Shown: piece after piece, positions 12,547-12,995 of the stretch | Layout: every line of letters starts with the position of its first letter | Numbering within the stretch: position 1 is the first letter of the stretch | DNA from: Bacteroidales bacterium | GTDB taxonomy: Bacteria > Bacteroidota > Bacteroidia > Bacteroidales > Muribaculaceae | DNA length: 12,995 nucleotides | Assembly: GCA_004552395.1 (NCBI GenBank) | Contig: SFOK01000047.1 | Location: 1 to 12,995 of the forward strand | Direction of reading: 5' to 3' | Position numbers and translations under genes: made by a program | The notes under the pieces: model-generated | What the model saw: only the letters and a program-made list of their open reading frames with translations | What the model was told of the DNA's origin: nothing | Database searches by the model: none

Positions 12547-12995
12547 ATGAAGACTTATGATACCATTACCGACCTGATCGGCTCCACCCCCCTGCTCAAG
12601 CTCAACCGTTTCGCCGCTGCGGAAAACCTCGGCGCTGAGGTCTACGCAAAGCTCGAATACTTCAATCCTGCCGGCTCCGTCAAGGACCGTATCGCCTATG
12701 CCATGATCACCGACGCCGAGAAGAGCGGCGCGCTCAAGCCCGGCTCCGTCATCATCGAGCCGACCAGCGGCAACACCGGCATCGGCCTTGCCGCCGTCGC
12801 CGCCGCGCGCGGCTACCGCATCATCATCGTCATGCCCGAGACCATGAGCGTTGAGCGCCGTCAGCTGATGAAGGCCTACGGCGCGGAGCTGGTGCTCACC
12901 GAGGGCGCCAAGGCCATGAAGGGCGCCATTGCCAAGGCGCAGGAGCTGGCCGCCCAGACGCCGGACAGCTTCATCCCCGGTCAGTTCACCAACCC
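12547..12995 (+). CDS. cysK: Cysteine synthase A, partial (5' half)
   Basis: PLP-dependent O-acetylserine sulfhydrylase, making cysteine from O-acetylserine and sulfide in the cytoplasm. The frame runs off the window after 149 codons of an expected ~310. Present are the N-terminus DLIGSTPLLKLNRF, the PLP-binding Lys46 in GSVKDRIAYAM (43-53), the phosphate and substrate loop EPTSGNTGIG (71-80), and the MPETMSVERRQLMKAYGAELVLTEG region (from 96). The wording of these segments resembles Clostridia/Oscillospiraceae enzymes more than Bacteroidetes ones (judged from memory). All isoleucine codons seen are ATC or ATT, never ATA, whereas genes at the left such as the one at 6051 use ATA repeatedly. 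With its SigA-type promoter, dyads and Shine-Dalgarno, it appears foreign to the rest of the window. Confidence 0.95.
   Translation, partial: MKTYDTITDLIGSTPLLKLNRFAAAENLGAEVYAKLEYFNPAGSVKDRIAYAMITDAEKSGALKPGSVIIEPTSGNTGIGLAAVAAARGYRIIIVMPETMSVERRQLMKAYGAELVLTEGAKAMKGAIAKAQELAAQTPDSFIPGQFTN

Overview
The window reads as an intergenic-rich stretch of a Bacteroidales chromosome, probably Muribaculaceae-like (family level is inference), that switches to Firmicutes-like (Clostridia/Oscillospiraceae-like) sequence in its last ~650 bases. Support for Bacteroidales up to about 12300: promoter boxes of the form TAnnTTTG (minus strand at 4455-4462 and 12145-12152, plus strand at 6028-6035); no Shine-Dalgarno sequence in front of any gene there; the gene order lysS-gpsA-pgi, which is common in Bacteroidales; and a T9SS-like C-terminal sorting tail on a secreted glucanase. 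No rRNA, tRNA, CRISPR array or intact insertion sequence was seen.

Layout. (1) 1-256: left edge with an unresolved gene tail, then a very strong bidirectional terminator. (2) 257-5774, all minus strand, transcribed right to left: cytidine deaminase (cdd), a GT25-family glycosyltransferase, then lysyl-tRNA synthetase (lysS), glycerol-3-phosphate dehydrogenase (gpsA) and glucose-6-phosphate isomerase (pgi). lysS has its own promoter, and lysS-gpsA-pgi probably form a housekeeping operon. (3) 5775-6050: AT-rich divergent spacer holding a ~150-bp imperfect inverted repeat and a plus-strand promoter. (4) 6051-7740, plus strand: a two-gene unit encoding a secreted GH73 N-acetylglucosaminidase with LysM-type repeats and a WaaP/InaA-type kinase-fold protein, both pointing to the cell envelope. 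(5) 7741-8185: non-coding, with short repeats, a C-rich array with G-quadruplex potential on the minus strand, and terminator hairpins. (6) 8186-12046, minus strand: a 1286-residue secreted multidomain GH81 endo-beta-1,3-glucanase, probably used to attack fungal, algal or cereal beta-1,3-glucan. No SusC/SusD pair lies beside it within the window. (7) 12047-12355: its leader with three tandem repeats, its promoter, a C-rich tract and a copy of a repeat also found at its 3' side. (8) 12356-12995: a textbook sigma-70-type promoter overlapping paired dyads, a strong Shine-Dalgarno and the first 149 codons of a Firmicutes-like cysK.

The most notable observations are: the abrupt change of genomic style near 12301-12355 (assembly chimera or very recent transfer); two 17-bp dyads of identical architecture in the cysK promoter; order-conserved intergenic repeats on both sides of the GH81 gene; a triple repeat in the GH81 leader; and the large inverted repeat at 5795-5946.
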